Assembly (NCBI GenBank): GCA_964612995.1
Contig: CAZTGE010000061.1
Location: forward strand, 1 to 23,480
Origin: SLQH01 sp964612995
Lineage (GTDB): Bacteria; Planctomycetota; UBA11346
DNA length: 23,480 bases
Reading direction: 5' to 3'
Both the position numbers and the translations under genes were made by a program. This document shows, one piece after another, positions 1-8,141 of this stretch. The notes beneath the pieces are model-generated. The model saw only the letters and a program-made list of their open reading frames with translations. It ran no database searches and was not told where the DNA came from. The number at the start of each line of letters is the position of its first letter. Position 1 is the stretch's first letter.

Positions 1-186
1 CAGCCGATCCGCCCACGCCTGAATCTGCCGGCAGATTCAGGCGAACCACGACAAAGCCAGAGGGGTAGGTCCTCACGCAGTGGGGACTGTAGGGGCGAAG
101 CCCCTGAGTAGTTACTGTAAGGGTATCTGGGTTGCTCGCCGCCCGGGCGGACAGCGCCCAGGTGCACTGCAGGGGGGCAACCAGGC
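1..186. other. intergenic region at window edge
   Basis: No gene can be supported here. One plus-strand frame is open from the edge (base 3) to a TAG at 66-68; its 21 codons could be the tail of a gene outside the window, but nothing in them is recognisable. Besides the 28-bp palindrome listed separately, there is a 6-bp stem with a GAA loop at 91-105 and a longer interrupted stem pairing 127-135 with 177-184. The latter lies just past the pheA stop and could help end pheA transcription, but it has no T-run. Confidence 0.4.
16..43. repeat. perfect 28-bp palindrome
   Basis: CGCCTGAATCTGCC at 16-29 is followed directly by its exact reverse complement at 30-43. As RNA it would form about a 12-bp stem closed by a CCGG loop. 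It lies 144 bases beyond the pheA stop and may be a bidirectional terminator for a gene outside the window, or an interspersed repeat. No T-run follows on either strand, so an intrinsic terminator is not proven. Confidence 0.6.
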
Positions 187-1275
187 TCAGTCGTTGAGCG
201 GGGTGCTGGCGCGCGGATAGCTGCCGAGTACCTGGAGCACGGAAGTGCAGCGCGCCAGTTCCGCGAGGGCGTCGCGAACCCGGTGGTCCTTCTCGTGGGC
301 CAGGATATCGATGAAGAACAGGTATTCCCAGGGCTGGCGCTTGCTCGGTCGGGATTCGATCCGCGACAGGCTGATCGCCGCCGCATGGAAGGGAATCAGC
401 GCCTCGTAGAGCGCACCGGGGCGGTCCTGGACGCCGAACATGATGCTGGTCTTGTCATCGCCGCTGGGTTCTGCTGCACGCTTGGGATCGGCCAGCACCA
501 GGAAACGGGTGGTATTGCTGGTGTTGTCTTCGATGTCCTGGGCGATCAGCGAGAGCTCGAAGGCGTTCGCCGCTTCCTTGTTGCCGATCGCGGCGCTGCC
601 CGTCTCCGCCGCGGCGCGTTCGGCGGCCTGGGTGGTGCTGCCGGTCTCGATCAGTTCCGCGCGCGGCATGTGCGCCGCCAGCCAGCGATGGCACTGCCCG
701 AACACGGTGTGCTTGGAATAGATCCGCCGGATCTCCTCGTGCGAGCAGCGTGCCATCAGGTGATGGCGGATGCGCATGCTCATCTCGTTGACGATGCGCA
801 AACGGGTGGTGAGGAAACAGTCGATGGTGTCGGTGATGCCGCCGTCGGTGCTGTTCTCGATCGGGACCACACCGTAGTCGGCGTGACCGCGCTCGACCTC
901 GGCGAAGACCTCGGCGTGCGATTCGACCGGGCTGTAGGCCACGCTCTGGCCGAACTTGAGCCGGGCGGCCATATGCGTGAAGCTGCCGGGTTGGGCGAAA
1001 TGGCAGATCGTGAGCGGTTTCTCCAACGCCAGGCTGGCCGACATGATCTCGCGCCATATCGCGCGCAGCGATTCCGCCCCCAGCGGGCCGCGGTTGTGTC
1101 TGGCGAGACGGTCGAAGACCTGTTTCTCGCGGTGGGGAACGAAGATCGCCGAATCGTCGCCACGCTTGGCGCGGCCGACGCCCAGCACCACCTCGGCGCG
1201 TTGGTTGAGCAGGTCGATCAGTTGTGCGTCGAGTTCGTCGATACGCTGCCGGCATGCGGCGAGGTCGTCGGCCAC
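187..1275 (-). CDS. pheA: chorismate mutase / prephenate dehydratase (P-protein)
   Basis: Bifunctional cytoplasmic enzyme that turns chorismate into prephenate and then phenylpyruvate, the committed steps to phenylalanine. At 362 aa it has the full P-protein length. Residues 1-85 are an AroQ-type chorismate mutase (RIDELDAQLIDLL near the start, FVPHREKQV). Residues about 90-265 are prephenate dehydratase, with the conserved NTTRF motif. Residues about 275-350 are an ACT domain carrying the GALY and ESRPS motifs that bind phenylalanine for feedback inhibition. The start is GTG at 1275-1273, with AGGAG seven bases upstream. That ribosome site overlaps the TAG stop of greA, so the two genes are very likely translationally coupled. 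No separate leader peptide or attenuator is seen for pheA. Expression probably follows the greA promoter. Family assignment is secure. Confidence 0.95.
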   Translation of the reverse strand: MADDLAACRQRIDELDAQLIDLLNQRAEVVLGVGRAKRGDDSAIFVPHREKQVFDRLARHNRGPLGAESLRAIWREIMSASLALEKPLTICHFAQPGSFTHMAARLKFGQSVAYSPVESHAEVFAEVERGHADYGVVPIENSTDGGITDTIDCFLTTRLRIVNEMSMRIRHHLMARCSHEEIRRIYSKHTVFGQCHRWLAAHMPRAELIETGSTTQAAERAAAETGSAAIGNKEAANAFELSLIAQDIEDNTSNTTRFLVLADPKRAAEPSGDDKTSIMFGVQDRPGALYEALIPFHAAAISLSRIESRPSKRQPWEYLFFIDILAHEKDHRVRDALAELARCTSVLQVLGSYPRASTPLND

Positions 1276-1285
1276 TGCGCTGCTC

Positions 1286-1756
1286 CTAGGCGTAGCTGAT
1301 GGACTTGATGCGATAGCGCAGCACGCCGACCGGCGCCTGGACCGCGACCTCGTCGCCTTCCCGGTGGCCGATCAGGGCCTGCCCCATCGGGCTTGAGGTG
1401 AGAATGCGGTTCTCGAGCGGATCGTCCTCGCCCTCCCCGACCAGCGACCAGGTTTCGATCTCGCCATCGGAGAGGTCCTCGAGTTCGATCGTGGCGCCGA
1501 AGGCGACCGTGTCCTTGTCGATGCGGCTCGAATCGATGACCACGGCATTGGCGACCTTGTTGCGCAGCTCGCCGATGGTGCCCTGGACGTGGGCGAGCTC
1601 CTCGCGCGCGCTGTGGTACTCAGCGTTTTCGCGCAGGTCGCCCTTCTCTCGTGCCTCTGCGATCGCTTGTCGGATCGCGGGCACGCGTGCTTCGAGTGTG
1701 GCGAGTTCCTGCTGGAGCTTGCGCTTTCCTTCAACGGTGACTGGTACGTTCGCCAT
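1286..1756 (-). CDS. greA: transcription elongation factor GreA
   Basis: Binds the secondary channel of RNA polymerase and stimulates cleavage of backtracked transcripts. The 156-residue length is normal. The N-terminal coiled coil includes the tip motif GDLRENAEYHSAREE, whose acidic residues coordinate the catalytic Mg2+. The C-terminal globular domain contains ILTSSPMGQALIGHREGDEV, typical of GreA rather than GreB. The ATG at 1756-1754 is preceded by AAGGAG at good spacing; the open frame extends further upstream but without family similarity. The gene lies between the DAHP synthase gene and pheA, and its stop overlaps the pheA ribosome-binding site. A promoter and a short leader terminator directly upstream suggest its own leader-controlled transcription. 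Confidence 0.96.
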   Translation of the reverse strand: MANVPVTVEGKRKLQQELATLEARVPAIRQAIAEAREKGDLRENAEYHSAREELAHVQGTIGELRNKVANAVVIDSSRIDKDTVAFGATIELEDLSDGEIETWSLVGEGEDDPLENRILTSSPMGQALIGHREGDEVAVQAPVGVLRYRIKSISYA

Positions 1757-1782
1757 TTGTTCTCCTTGTTGCAGGACAACGC

Positions 1783-1812
1783 AAAACGAGCGTGGACACC
1801 GGCCCACGCTCG
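1783..1812 (-). terminator. leader terminator upstream of greA (possible short leader RNA)
   Basis: On the minus strand a 9-bp stem (CGAGCGTGG at 1787-1795 paired with CCACGCTCG at 1804-1812, 8-base loop) is followed at once by TTTT (1786-1783). It sits 26 bases before the greA start and about 20 bases after the predicted transcription start. It would therefore end transcripts inside the greA leader and release an RNA of roughly 45 bases. In E. coli greA has a leader terminator that releases the small RNA GraL; this looks like the same arrangement. The stem is seen; its function is inferred. Confidence 0.6.
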
Positions 1813-1834
1813 CCTCGCACTCTCGCGCCCCGGC

Positions 1835-1862
1835 ATTATGGAAAGCGGAGCCCGGCCGGCAA
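1835..1862 (-). promoter_or_regulatory. candidate sigma-70 promoter for greA-pheA
   Basis: Minus strand: -35 TTGCCG (1862-1857), 16-base spacer, -10 CATAAT (1840-1835), which is one base off the consensus -10. The predicted start near 1828 lies just before the leader stem at 1783-1812. There is no experimental support, but position, strand and the downstream terminator agree. Confidence 0.5.
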
Positions 1863-1921
1863 GTGCGGCTTGGCCTGCGCTCGCGTCCCTCATAGCGCAA
1901 GCCGCCCATCCGCAGCATCCA

Positions 1922-1999
1922 GAGCCCAGCCAGGTCTGGCTGGGCGACTGGCCGACAGCGGCGCGAGGGGGCAGCGCCACCTCTGCAGGAAGCCTCGCG
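1922..1999. repeat. interspersed stem-loop repeat, copy 1
   Basis: This block begins directly after the DAHP synthase stop. Read on the minus strand, it matches the plus strand of 17644-17815 in the same order. A 37-base segment (1922-1958) matches 17779-17815 with four mismatches. A 16-base segment (1960-1975) matches 17669-17684 with one mismatch. The outer part (1976-1999) is weaker. Its core, 1924-1945, is a 10-bp stem (GCCCAGCCAG / CTGGCTGGGC) that could end transcription of the DAHP synthase gene. Copy 2 carries about 94 extra bases between the shared segments. Confidence 0.6.
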
Positions 2000-2001
2000 G
2001 T

Positions 2002-3099
2002 TCAACCGCTGTGCAGCACCGGTTCGCCGGCCGGGTCGGTCCGCCGGCACTCGCCTCGGATGCGGACGGAGCGGGCCAGTTGTGCGAGCAGGTCTCCGGT
2101 GGTGGCCATGTCGATACAGGGGTCGGTGATGCTGCGGCCGTAGACCAGGGGCATATGCGCTGGGTCCTGGTTACCCGCTATGATGTTGCTCTCGATCATC
2201 ACCGCGTGGGGGGCGGCGTCACCCGTGGCGATCCGCGTGCACAGCGCGCGGACCAATTGCGCCTGGCGCACGGGATCCTTTGCCGCATTGGCGTGGCTGC
2301 AGTCGATCATCAGTCCCGTGCGCAGCCCGGCGGCGTGCGCCGCGGCGGTCGCGGTGCGCACAGTCGCAGGATCGTGGTTGGGGCTCTGGCGCCCGCCGCG
2401 AAGGACGAGGTGGACATCGGGATTGCCCTGGGTGCGTCTCACTGCCGGGCGGCCGTCGGTACCGGGGGCGAGCACGGTGTGCGGGCGCATGGCGGTTAGC
2501 GCGGCGTCGATGGCGGTGGCGAGGTTGCCGTCGGTGCTGTTCTTGAGTCCCACCGGCAGTGGCAGGTCGGAGGCGAGGCAGCGATGGGGTTGGCTCTCGA
2601 CCGTGCGGGCACCGATCGCCGCCCAGCTGAGTCCGTCGGTGAGGTAGGGGGCGATCAGGGGGTCGAGCAGTTCGCTCGCCGCGGGCAGGCCGCGCTCGGC
2701 GACGCCGGTGAGCACCCGTCGGGCTCGACGCAGACCGGTGACGATATCGCAACTGCCGTCGCGGTGCGGGTCGTTGATCAGCCCCTTCCAGCCGATCCGG
2801 GTGCGGGGCTTCTCGAAGTAGGTGCGCATGACCACCAGCAACTCCTGCCGGTGGCCTTGCGCCATGGCCGCGAGGCGATCGGCGTAGTCCAGCGCTGCCT
2901 CGGGGTCGTGGATCGAACATGGGCCGACGACCACCAGCAGCCGGGGGTCGTGACCGGAGAGGATCGCGCGCACGGCCGCGCGGCTGCGTGCGATCAGTGC
3001 CGCTGCCGCCGGATCCAGCGGGTATTCGCACTGCAGCGCTGCCGGCAGGGGGAGCGGGCCGGGGGCGATTGCGGTGCAGACGGCGGGAGACGAGGACAT
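2002..3099 (-). CDS. aroG: 3-deoxy-7-phosphoheptulonate (DAHP) synthase, AroF/G/H type
   Basis: Condenses phosphoenolpyruvate with erythrose 4-phosphate, the first step of the shikimate pathway. The 365 residues match the class I AroF/G/H family (about 350 aa). Visible motifs are GPCSIHDPEAAL (59-70; Cys61 is the usual metal ligand), MRTYFEKPRTRIGWKGLINDP (split across 91-111), GLKNSTDGN (184-192), LRGG (233-236), DCSHANAAKDP (266-276; His269 region) and IESNIIAGNQD with ITDPCID (302-330). The ATG at 3099-3097 follows GGAG. Which end product inhibits the enzyme cannot be read from the sequence, so the symbol aroG denotes the family rather than the Phe-sensitive isozyme. It lies downstream of plsX. 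A Phe-Trp-Tyr leader peptide and a strong stem precede it, pointing to attenuation by aromatic amino-acid supply. Confidence 0.93.
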   Translation of the reverse strand: MSSSPAVCTAIAPGPLPLPAALQCEYPLDPAAAALIARSRAAVRAILSGHDPRLLVVVGPCSIHDPEAALDYADRLAAMAQGHRQELLVVMRTYFEKPRTRIGWKGLINDPHRDGSCDIVTGLRRARRVLTGVAERGLPAASELLDPLIAPYLTDGLSWAAIGARTVESQPHRCLASDLPLPVGLKNSTDGNLATAIDAALTAMRPHTVLAPGTDGRPAVRRTQGNPDVHLVLRGGRQSPNHDPATVRTATAAAHAAGLRTGLMIDCSHANAAKDPVRQAQLVRALCTRIATGDAAPHAVMIESNIIAGNQDPAHMPLVYGRSITDPCIDMATTGDLLAQLARSVRIRGECRRTDPAGEPVLHSG

Positions 3100-3119
3100 G
3101 GGTGGCTCCAGAAAGCGAA

Positions 3120-3150
3120 GAACCCCTGGTCGGGTGACGACCAGGGGTTC
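3120..3150 (-). terminator. attenuator stem before the DAHP synthase gene
   Basis: A perfect 13-bp stem (GAACCCCTGGTCG at 3150-3138 on the minus strand, 5-base loop, complement at 3132-3120) lies 27 bases after the leader-peptide stop and 20 bases before the DAHP synthase start. Only a weak T-rich stretch (TTCGCTTTCT) follows. The leader segment CCAGGAGG (3196-3189), within codons 21-24, can pair with CCTGG (3145-3141) in the 5' arm. That would form a competing antiterminator of at least 5 bp when a ribosome stalls upstream. The stem is seen; attenuation is inferred. Confidence 0.7.
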
Positions 3151-3177
3151 GAGATCAGCGGGTGTGCGGGTTACGCG

Positions 3178-3258
3178 CTACACAGGATCCTCCTGGCGCC
3201 ATCGATTGCGGGCGGGATACCAGAATCGAGCCAGATAGGAGATGGCGGGCGAGCGCAT
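3178..3258 (-). CDS. aromatic amino-acid leader peptide (Phe-Trp-Tyr)
   Basis: A 26-codon reading frame: ATG at 3258-3256, TAG at 3180-3178, with AAGG about ten bases upstream. It contains consecutive Phe12-Trp13-Tyr14 codons (3225-3217), plus Tyr8 and Trp20, within the string RFWYPARNRW. The peptide ends 27 bases before a 13-bp stem that itself precedes the DAHP synthase start. This is the layout of a classical translation-coupled attenuator (as in trpL or pheL): a ribosome short of charged tRNA-Phe, tRNA-Trp or tRNA-Tyr would stall and leave codons 21-24 free to pair with the terminator's 5' arm. Such a leader would sense all three end products of the pathway whose first enzyme it precedes. 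The same frame continues upstream without a stop, but the ribosome site and the motif favour this start. Confidence 0.8.
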   Translation of the reverse strand: MRSPAISYLARFWYPARNRWRQEDPV

Positions 3259-3344
3259 GATGCTTCTACCTTTCTCCAGGAGCATCGCCGGGCAAGCGCT
3301 GAATGGGCAAGGTGCGACGTGCCATCTCAGCCGCCTGGCACGAT

Positions 3345-3366
3345 GCCGCCGCAGCGCTGCGGCGGC
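3345..3366. terminator. perfect 22-bp palindrome after plsX
   Basis: GCCGCCGCAGC (3345-3355) is followed directly by its exact reverse complement (3356-3366), 86 bases beyond the plsX stop and 87 bases before the leader-peptide start. As RNA it gives a very stable stem. No T-run follows, so it may act as a pause site, a processing site that separates plsX from the DAHP synthase transcript, or a weak terminator. Confidence 0.4.
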
Positions 3367-3451
3367 GGGTGGCTGTGTTCGCCCGGCAGGCATGCAGAGG
3401 AGGTGGGGGAATGCCCGAAGGTGCGCGGGGTGCCCTGGGGGGCTTGCGGCT

Positions 3452-4453
3452 TCAGGCCGAGCGGCCCATGTGGGTGCGCAGATGGTTGAGCACACCGCTG
3501 TCGACGCAGCGTGCGGCCTGGCCGAGCGCGTGGTAGATCGCCACCGCCGGGCTGCGGCCGTGGCCGATGACCGTGACGCCATCGACGCCGAGCAGCAGGC
3601 AGCCGCCGACCAGGCTCCAGTGGGTCCGCCGTCGGACCCGTTCGAAGGCCGGCTTCATCAGCAGACCGCCGATCTTGGTGCGCAGCTGCGCTTCGGCCTC
3701 TTCGCGGATGATGCGGCGCAGGACCGAGGTCAGGCCCTCAGCCGCCTTGAGCATCACGTTGCCGGTGAAGCCATCGCAGACGACCACGTCGGCGACGCCG
3801 TTGAAGATGTCGTTGCCCTCGATGTTGCCGATGAGATTGACGTCGGTCTGGCGCAGCAGCTCGGTCGTCTGCTTGATCAGATCGTCGCCCTTGCCCTCTT
3901 CCTCGCCGATGCTCAGCAGGCCGACGGTCGGTCGCTCTTCGTCGAGATAGTAGCGCAGGAGCACGCTGGCCATCTGGCCGAACTGCGCCAGATGCTCGGG
4001 CTTGCCGACGTTGTTGGCGCCGGTGTCGATCACCCAGGCGTGCCGCCCCGGGATGATGGTCGGCAACGGCGTGAGGATGCCGGCGCGCTTGACGCCCTTG
4101 ATCCGGCGCAGATGGAGCTGCGCCGCGGCCACGCTGCAGGCGGTGTTGCCACACAGGACCATGGCATCGGCCGCGCCGTCCTGGACCAGACGGGCGCAGC
4201 GGTTGATGCTGTCCTCGGGCTTCTCTTTCAGAGCGGAGAACTTCTCCGCCATCGCGATCACCTGGGGCGCGTGTTCGATCCGCAGGTTGGCGTTCGGCTT
4301 GTGGCCCTGGCGGGTGAGCACGGCATCGATCTGCTCGCGCTGACCGACGAGGATCACCTCGTGGTCCGGATGCGCCGTGGCGTAATCGATGGCCCCGAGG
4401 ACGGTCGCTTCAGGGGCGTGATCGCCGCCCATCGCGTCGAGCGCGATGCGCAT
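3452..4453 (-). CDS. plsX: phosphate acyltransferase PlsX
   Basis: Converts acyl-ACP to acyl-phosphate, which PlsY then uses to acylate glycerol 3-phosphate in phospholipid synthesis. The 333-residue length fits the family. The canonical N-terminus MRIALDAMGGDHAPE gives the start. Further family motifs are CGNTACSVAAAQ, DTGANNVGKPEHLAQFGQMAS, NIEGNDIFNGVADVVVCDGFTGNV and GGCLLLGVDGVTVIGHGRS. It begins only eight bases after the rpmF stop, the very common bacterial rpmF-plsX pair, so both probably share the promoter upstream of rpmF. The usual downstream fabH/fabD genes are absent; an aromatic-pathway gene follows instead. Confidence 0.96.
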   Translation of the reverse strand: MRIALDAMGGDHAPEATVLGAIDYATAHPDHEVILVGQREQIDAVLTRQGHKPNANLRIEHAPQVIAMAEKFSALKEKPEDSINRCARLVQDGAADAMVLCGNTACSVAAAQLHLRRIKGVKRAGILTPLPTIIPGRHAWVIDTGANNVGKPEHLAQFGQMASVLLRYYLDEERPTVGLLSIGEEEGKGDDLIKQTTELLRQTDVNLIGNIEGNDIFNGVADVVVCDGFTGNVMLKAAEGLTSVLRRIIREEAEAQLRTKIGGLLMKPAFERVRRRTHWSLVGGCLLLGVDGVTVIGHGRSPAVAIYHALGQAARCVDSGVLNHLRTHMGRSA

Positions 4454-4461
4454 GGCTGGAC

Positions 4462-4665
4462 TCAGGCCTCGCCTGCTTCGCCGTCCTCTTCTTCGGCGAA
4501 GAGCACCTGCTTGCCGCGGTAGAAGCCGGTGTTGAGATCGACATGGTGCGGGCGATGCACGCTCTTGGTCAGCTTGTCGATGGACAGCCCCGGCGAACGC
4601 AGCGCCAGGTGGCTGCGGCGCTTGTCGCGGCGGGCCTTGGTGTGGCGCTTCTTCGGTTCAGCCAT
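4462..4665 (-). CDS. rpmF: 50S ribosomal protein L32
   Basis: Small protein of the large ribosomal subunit, 67 residues. The N-terminal MAEPKKRHTKARRDKRRSH is typical of L32. The second half (SIDKLTKSVHRPHH, TGFYRGKQVL) aligns with the E. coli type. It has no cysteine, so this is the zinc-free form of L32 rather than the zinc-ribbon form. The ATG at 4665-4663 follows AAGGAAGG seven bases away. The acidic tail (FAEEEDGEAGEA) is somewhat longer than in E. coli. First gene of the rpmF-plsX operon; a TTGACT-type promoter lies about 80-105 bases upstream. Confidence 0.95.
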   Translation of the reverse strand: MAEPKKRHTKARRDKRRSHLALRSPGLSIDKLTKSVHRPHHVDLNTGFYRGKQVLFAEEEDGEAGEA

Positions 4666-4743
4666 CAGAAAACCTTCCTTCCCCTGGAGATGATGGGCAC
4701 GGCCAGGTCGATGCACGCATGGCGGCGCCAGCAGGGGCGCGAC

Positions 4744-4771
4744 AAGCTAGGGCGGTGGCCGATGAAGTCAA
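4744..4771 (-). promoter_or_regulatory. candidate sigma-70 promoter for rpmF-plsX
   Basis: Minus strand: -35 TTGACT (4771-4766), 16-base spacer, -10 TAGCTT (4749-4744). It would give a leader of about 70 bases before rpmF. The -35 and the spacer length are the same as in the candidate promoters for etfB and tRNA-Ala in this window. The -10 is weak. Confidence 0.45.
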
Positions 4772-4833
4772 GTGCCACGGATATGGCCCGGTGGTCCTGG
4801 CTCTTGCCGCGGGCAGCCGCATGATGCGCGGCC

Positions 4834-5595
4834 ATGGACGACGATCGCTACAGCCGCCAGTCCCGCTTCGCGCCCATCGGCAAACGGGGGCAGGCGGCGA
4901 TCGCCGGCGGGCGGGCCCTGTTGATCGGCACCGGCGCGTTGGGGACGACCATCGCCGACATGGCGGTGCGCGCCGGCCTGGGCTTCCTGCGGATGGTGGA
5001 TCACGACCGTGTGGCATGGTCGAACCTGCCGCGGCAGAGCCTGTTCACGGAAGCAGATGCTGCCGCGGCCGAGCCCAAGGTGGCGGCGGCTGCGCGCGTG
5101 CTGCGCACAATCGATACACGCGCCGGGCTCGATGCCCGCTTCTGCCACGCCGATGCCGACAACATTGCTGCACTGTGCGACGGGGTGGATCTGGTGTTCG
5201 ATGGCAGCGACAACTTCGCGACGCGCCACATGGTCAATGCGGCCTGCTGTCGCTTGGGGCTGCCCTATTTCTACGGCGGCGTGGTCGCGGCCTATGGTTG
5301 CACGATGCCGGTGCTGCCCGGACGCTCGCCCTGTCTGGAGTGTCTCCAGGCCGAGCTGCCCGCGCCAGGCGATCAGCCGACCTGCCATACCGCGGGCGTC
5401 ATTGCGCCGGCGGTCCATATGGTCGCGGCGTGGGAGGTCACCGACGCGCTGAGGTACCTGGTCGGTGGAGCCGAGGCGGTGCCGCTCCATTTCCGTAGCG
5501 CCGATCTGTGGGCCGACGACTACCGCGTGGTCGACGTGGCGCGGTGGCGCGATCCGGACTGCTTCAGTTGCGGTACCATCCCTCGCGCACGATGA
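4834..5595 (+). CDS. ThiF/MoeB-family E1-like adenylyltransferase
   Basis: Likely adenylates the C-terminal glycine of a ubiquitin-like sulfur carrier (ThiS or MoaD type), the activation step for sulfur transfer in thiamine or molybdopterin synthesis. In 253 residues it shows the family N-terminus RYSRQSRFAPIG, the nucleotide-binding loop GTGALG (32-37), NLPRQ with the adenylation arginine (64-68), DGSDNFATRHMVN (123-135), a catalytic-cysteine region TCHTAGVIAP (Cys184), and two CxxC pairs (167/170 and 243/246) that normally hold one zinc. No rhodanese domain is present. No sulfur-carrier gene lies nearby, so ThiF, MoeB or another partner cannot be decided. The ribosome site is weak. The 3' end overlaps nadD tail-to-tail by 32 bases. 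Confidence 0.85.
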   Translation: MDDDRYSRQSRFAPIGKRGQAAIAGGRALLIGTGALGTTIADMAVRAGLGFLRMVDHDRVAWSNLPRQSLFTEADAAAAEPKVAAAARVLRTIDTRAGLDARFCHADADNIAALCDGVDLVFDGSDNFATRHMVNAACCRLGLPYFYGGVVAAYGCTMPVLPGRSPCLECLQAELPAPGDQPTCHTAGVIAPAVHMVAAWEVTDALRYLVGGAEAVPLHFRSADLWADDYRVVDVARWRDPDCFSCGTIPRAR

Positions 5596-6121
5596 GGCTG
5601 CGCACCGCGGCGGGTACCAGTCCGTCGACCGGCTCATCGCGTGCGAGGCGTTCGCGGATCGCGGTCGAGCTGATATCCGGCAGGCTGTGGGCGTCGTCGG
5701 CGCCGAAGCCGGCGCGCGGGACCGGGATGACCTCGATCATCTGTGCCAGCTCCGCGCCACGGTGCCAGTTGGGCAGGTCGTCGCGGGTGTCGCTGCCGCC
5801 GATGAGGTACCAGCGGGTGCCGGGGTGGGCCGCGTCGAGAGCCCGGACCAGGTCGTAGGTCTTGCCGTCCGGGTTGCGGCGTTCGTCGTCGCGCAGTTCG
5901 GCGAAACCGAGCGGTGCGAACGCGGCCTGGCACAGCCTCCAGCGGATGGACCAGGGACGGACATCGCGCTTGGTGTCGTAGGGGTGCTGCGCCACCGGCA
6001 GGATCCACACCGCATCGACGCCGCTGATGGCGTGGGCGTAGGTCGCGCACAGGACGTGACCGAGATGGGGGGGGTCGAAGGCGCCGCCGAAGAGGGCGAT
6101 ACGGCGAGCGGGATCAGCCAT
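5564..6121 (-). CDS. nadD: nicotinate-nucleotide adenylyltransferase
   Basis: Joins nicotinate mononucleotide and ATP to deamido-NAD, the penultimate step of NAD synthesis. The 185-residue length is normal. GGAFDPPHLGH (12-22) holds the HxGH nucleotidyltransferase signature, and ISSTAIRERL near the C-terminus is the second ATP-binding motif; YLIGGSD is also typical. It lies 69 bases downstream of lepA on the same strand and probably shares its transcript. The common partner rsfS is not next to it. Its last 32 bases overlap the end of the oppositely transcribed ThiF/MoeB-like gene. The ribosome site is weak. Confidence 0.94.
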   Translation of the reverse strand: MADPARRIALFGGAFDPPHLGHVLCATYAHAISGVDAVWILPVAQHPYDTKRDVRPWSIRWRLCQAAFAPLGFAELRDDERRNPDGKTYDLVRALDAAHPGTRWYLIGGSDTRDDLPNWHRGAELAQMIEVIPVPRAGFGADDAHSLPDISSTAIRERLARDEPVDGLVPAAVRSLIVREGWYRN

Positions 6122-6190
6122 CGTGCTTGCCCCGGGCGGTTGGCGATGGGGGGCGGGGCGCGAACCGGAGCGGATGGGGGCCGCGCAGGA

Positions 6191-7996
<1,806 letters not shown>

Positions 7997-8024
7997 AGAT
8001 GGGTCCCGACTGGCGGGTGCGCGC

Positions 8025-8051
8025 ATCCTAGGCCGAAGGCGTCTGACGCAA
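8025..8051 (-). promoter_or_regulatory. candidate promoter for lepA-nadD
   Basis: Minus strand: -35 TTGCGT (8051-8046), 15-base spacer, -10 TAGGAT (8030-8025). The implied start lies about 20 bases before the chosen lepA ATG and downstream of the alternative ATG, which supports the start choice. The spacer is short, so confidence is modest. Confidence 0.35.
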
Positions 8052-8058
8052 GGTATGC

Positions 8059-8088
8059 CGAGGGGCGGCCTCTGCAGCCGGCCCCTCG
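8059..8088. repeat. GC-rich inverted repeat in lepA/trmH spacer
   Basis: CGAGGGGC (8059-8066) pairs with GCCCCTCG (8081-8088), with an inner GGC/GCC extension. It lies just upstream of the candidate lepA promoter in the divergent spacer. It could be a regulator site or a structured leader for the plus-strand gene; nothing else marks its function. Confidence 0.3.
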
Positions 8089-8141
8089 ACCGAGCCGGTG
8101 CGGAGCGTGGACCGGGCCGGGCGCGAGCCTAGGCTGCGTGG

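Noticed and set aside
1..186. End of an insertion sequence or transposase
   Set aside because: The short open frame and hairpins hinted at a mobile-element end, but no transposase motif or paired terminal repeat is visible.
3242..4522. 426-codon plus-strand frame antisense to plsX
   Set aside because: plsX and rpmF are certain on the other strand; the frame is the usual antisense shadow in high-GC DNA.
7997..8026. Alternative lepA start ten codons upstream
   Set aside because: The added residues are not part of the family. The ATG has no spaced ribosome site and lies upstream of the predicted transcription start.
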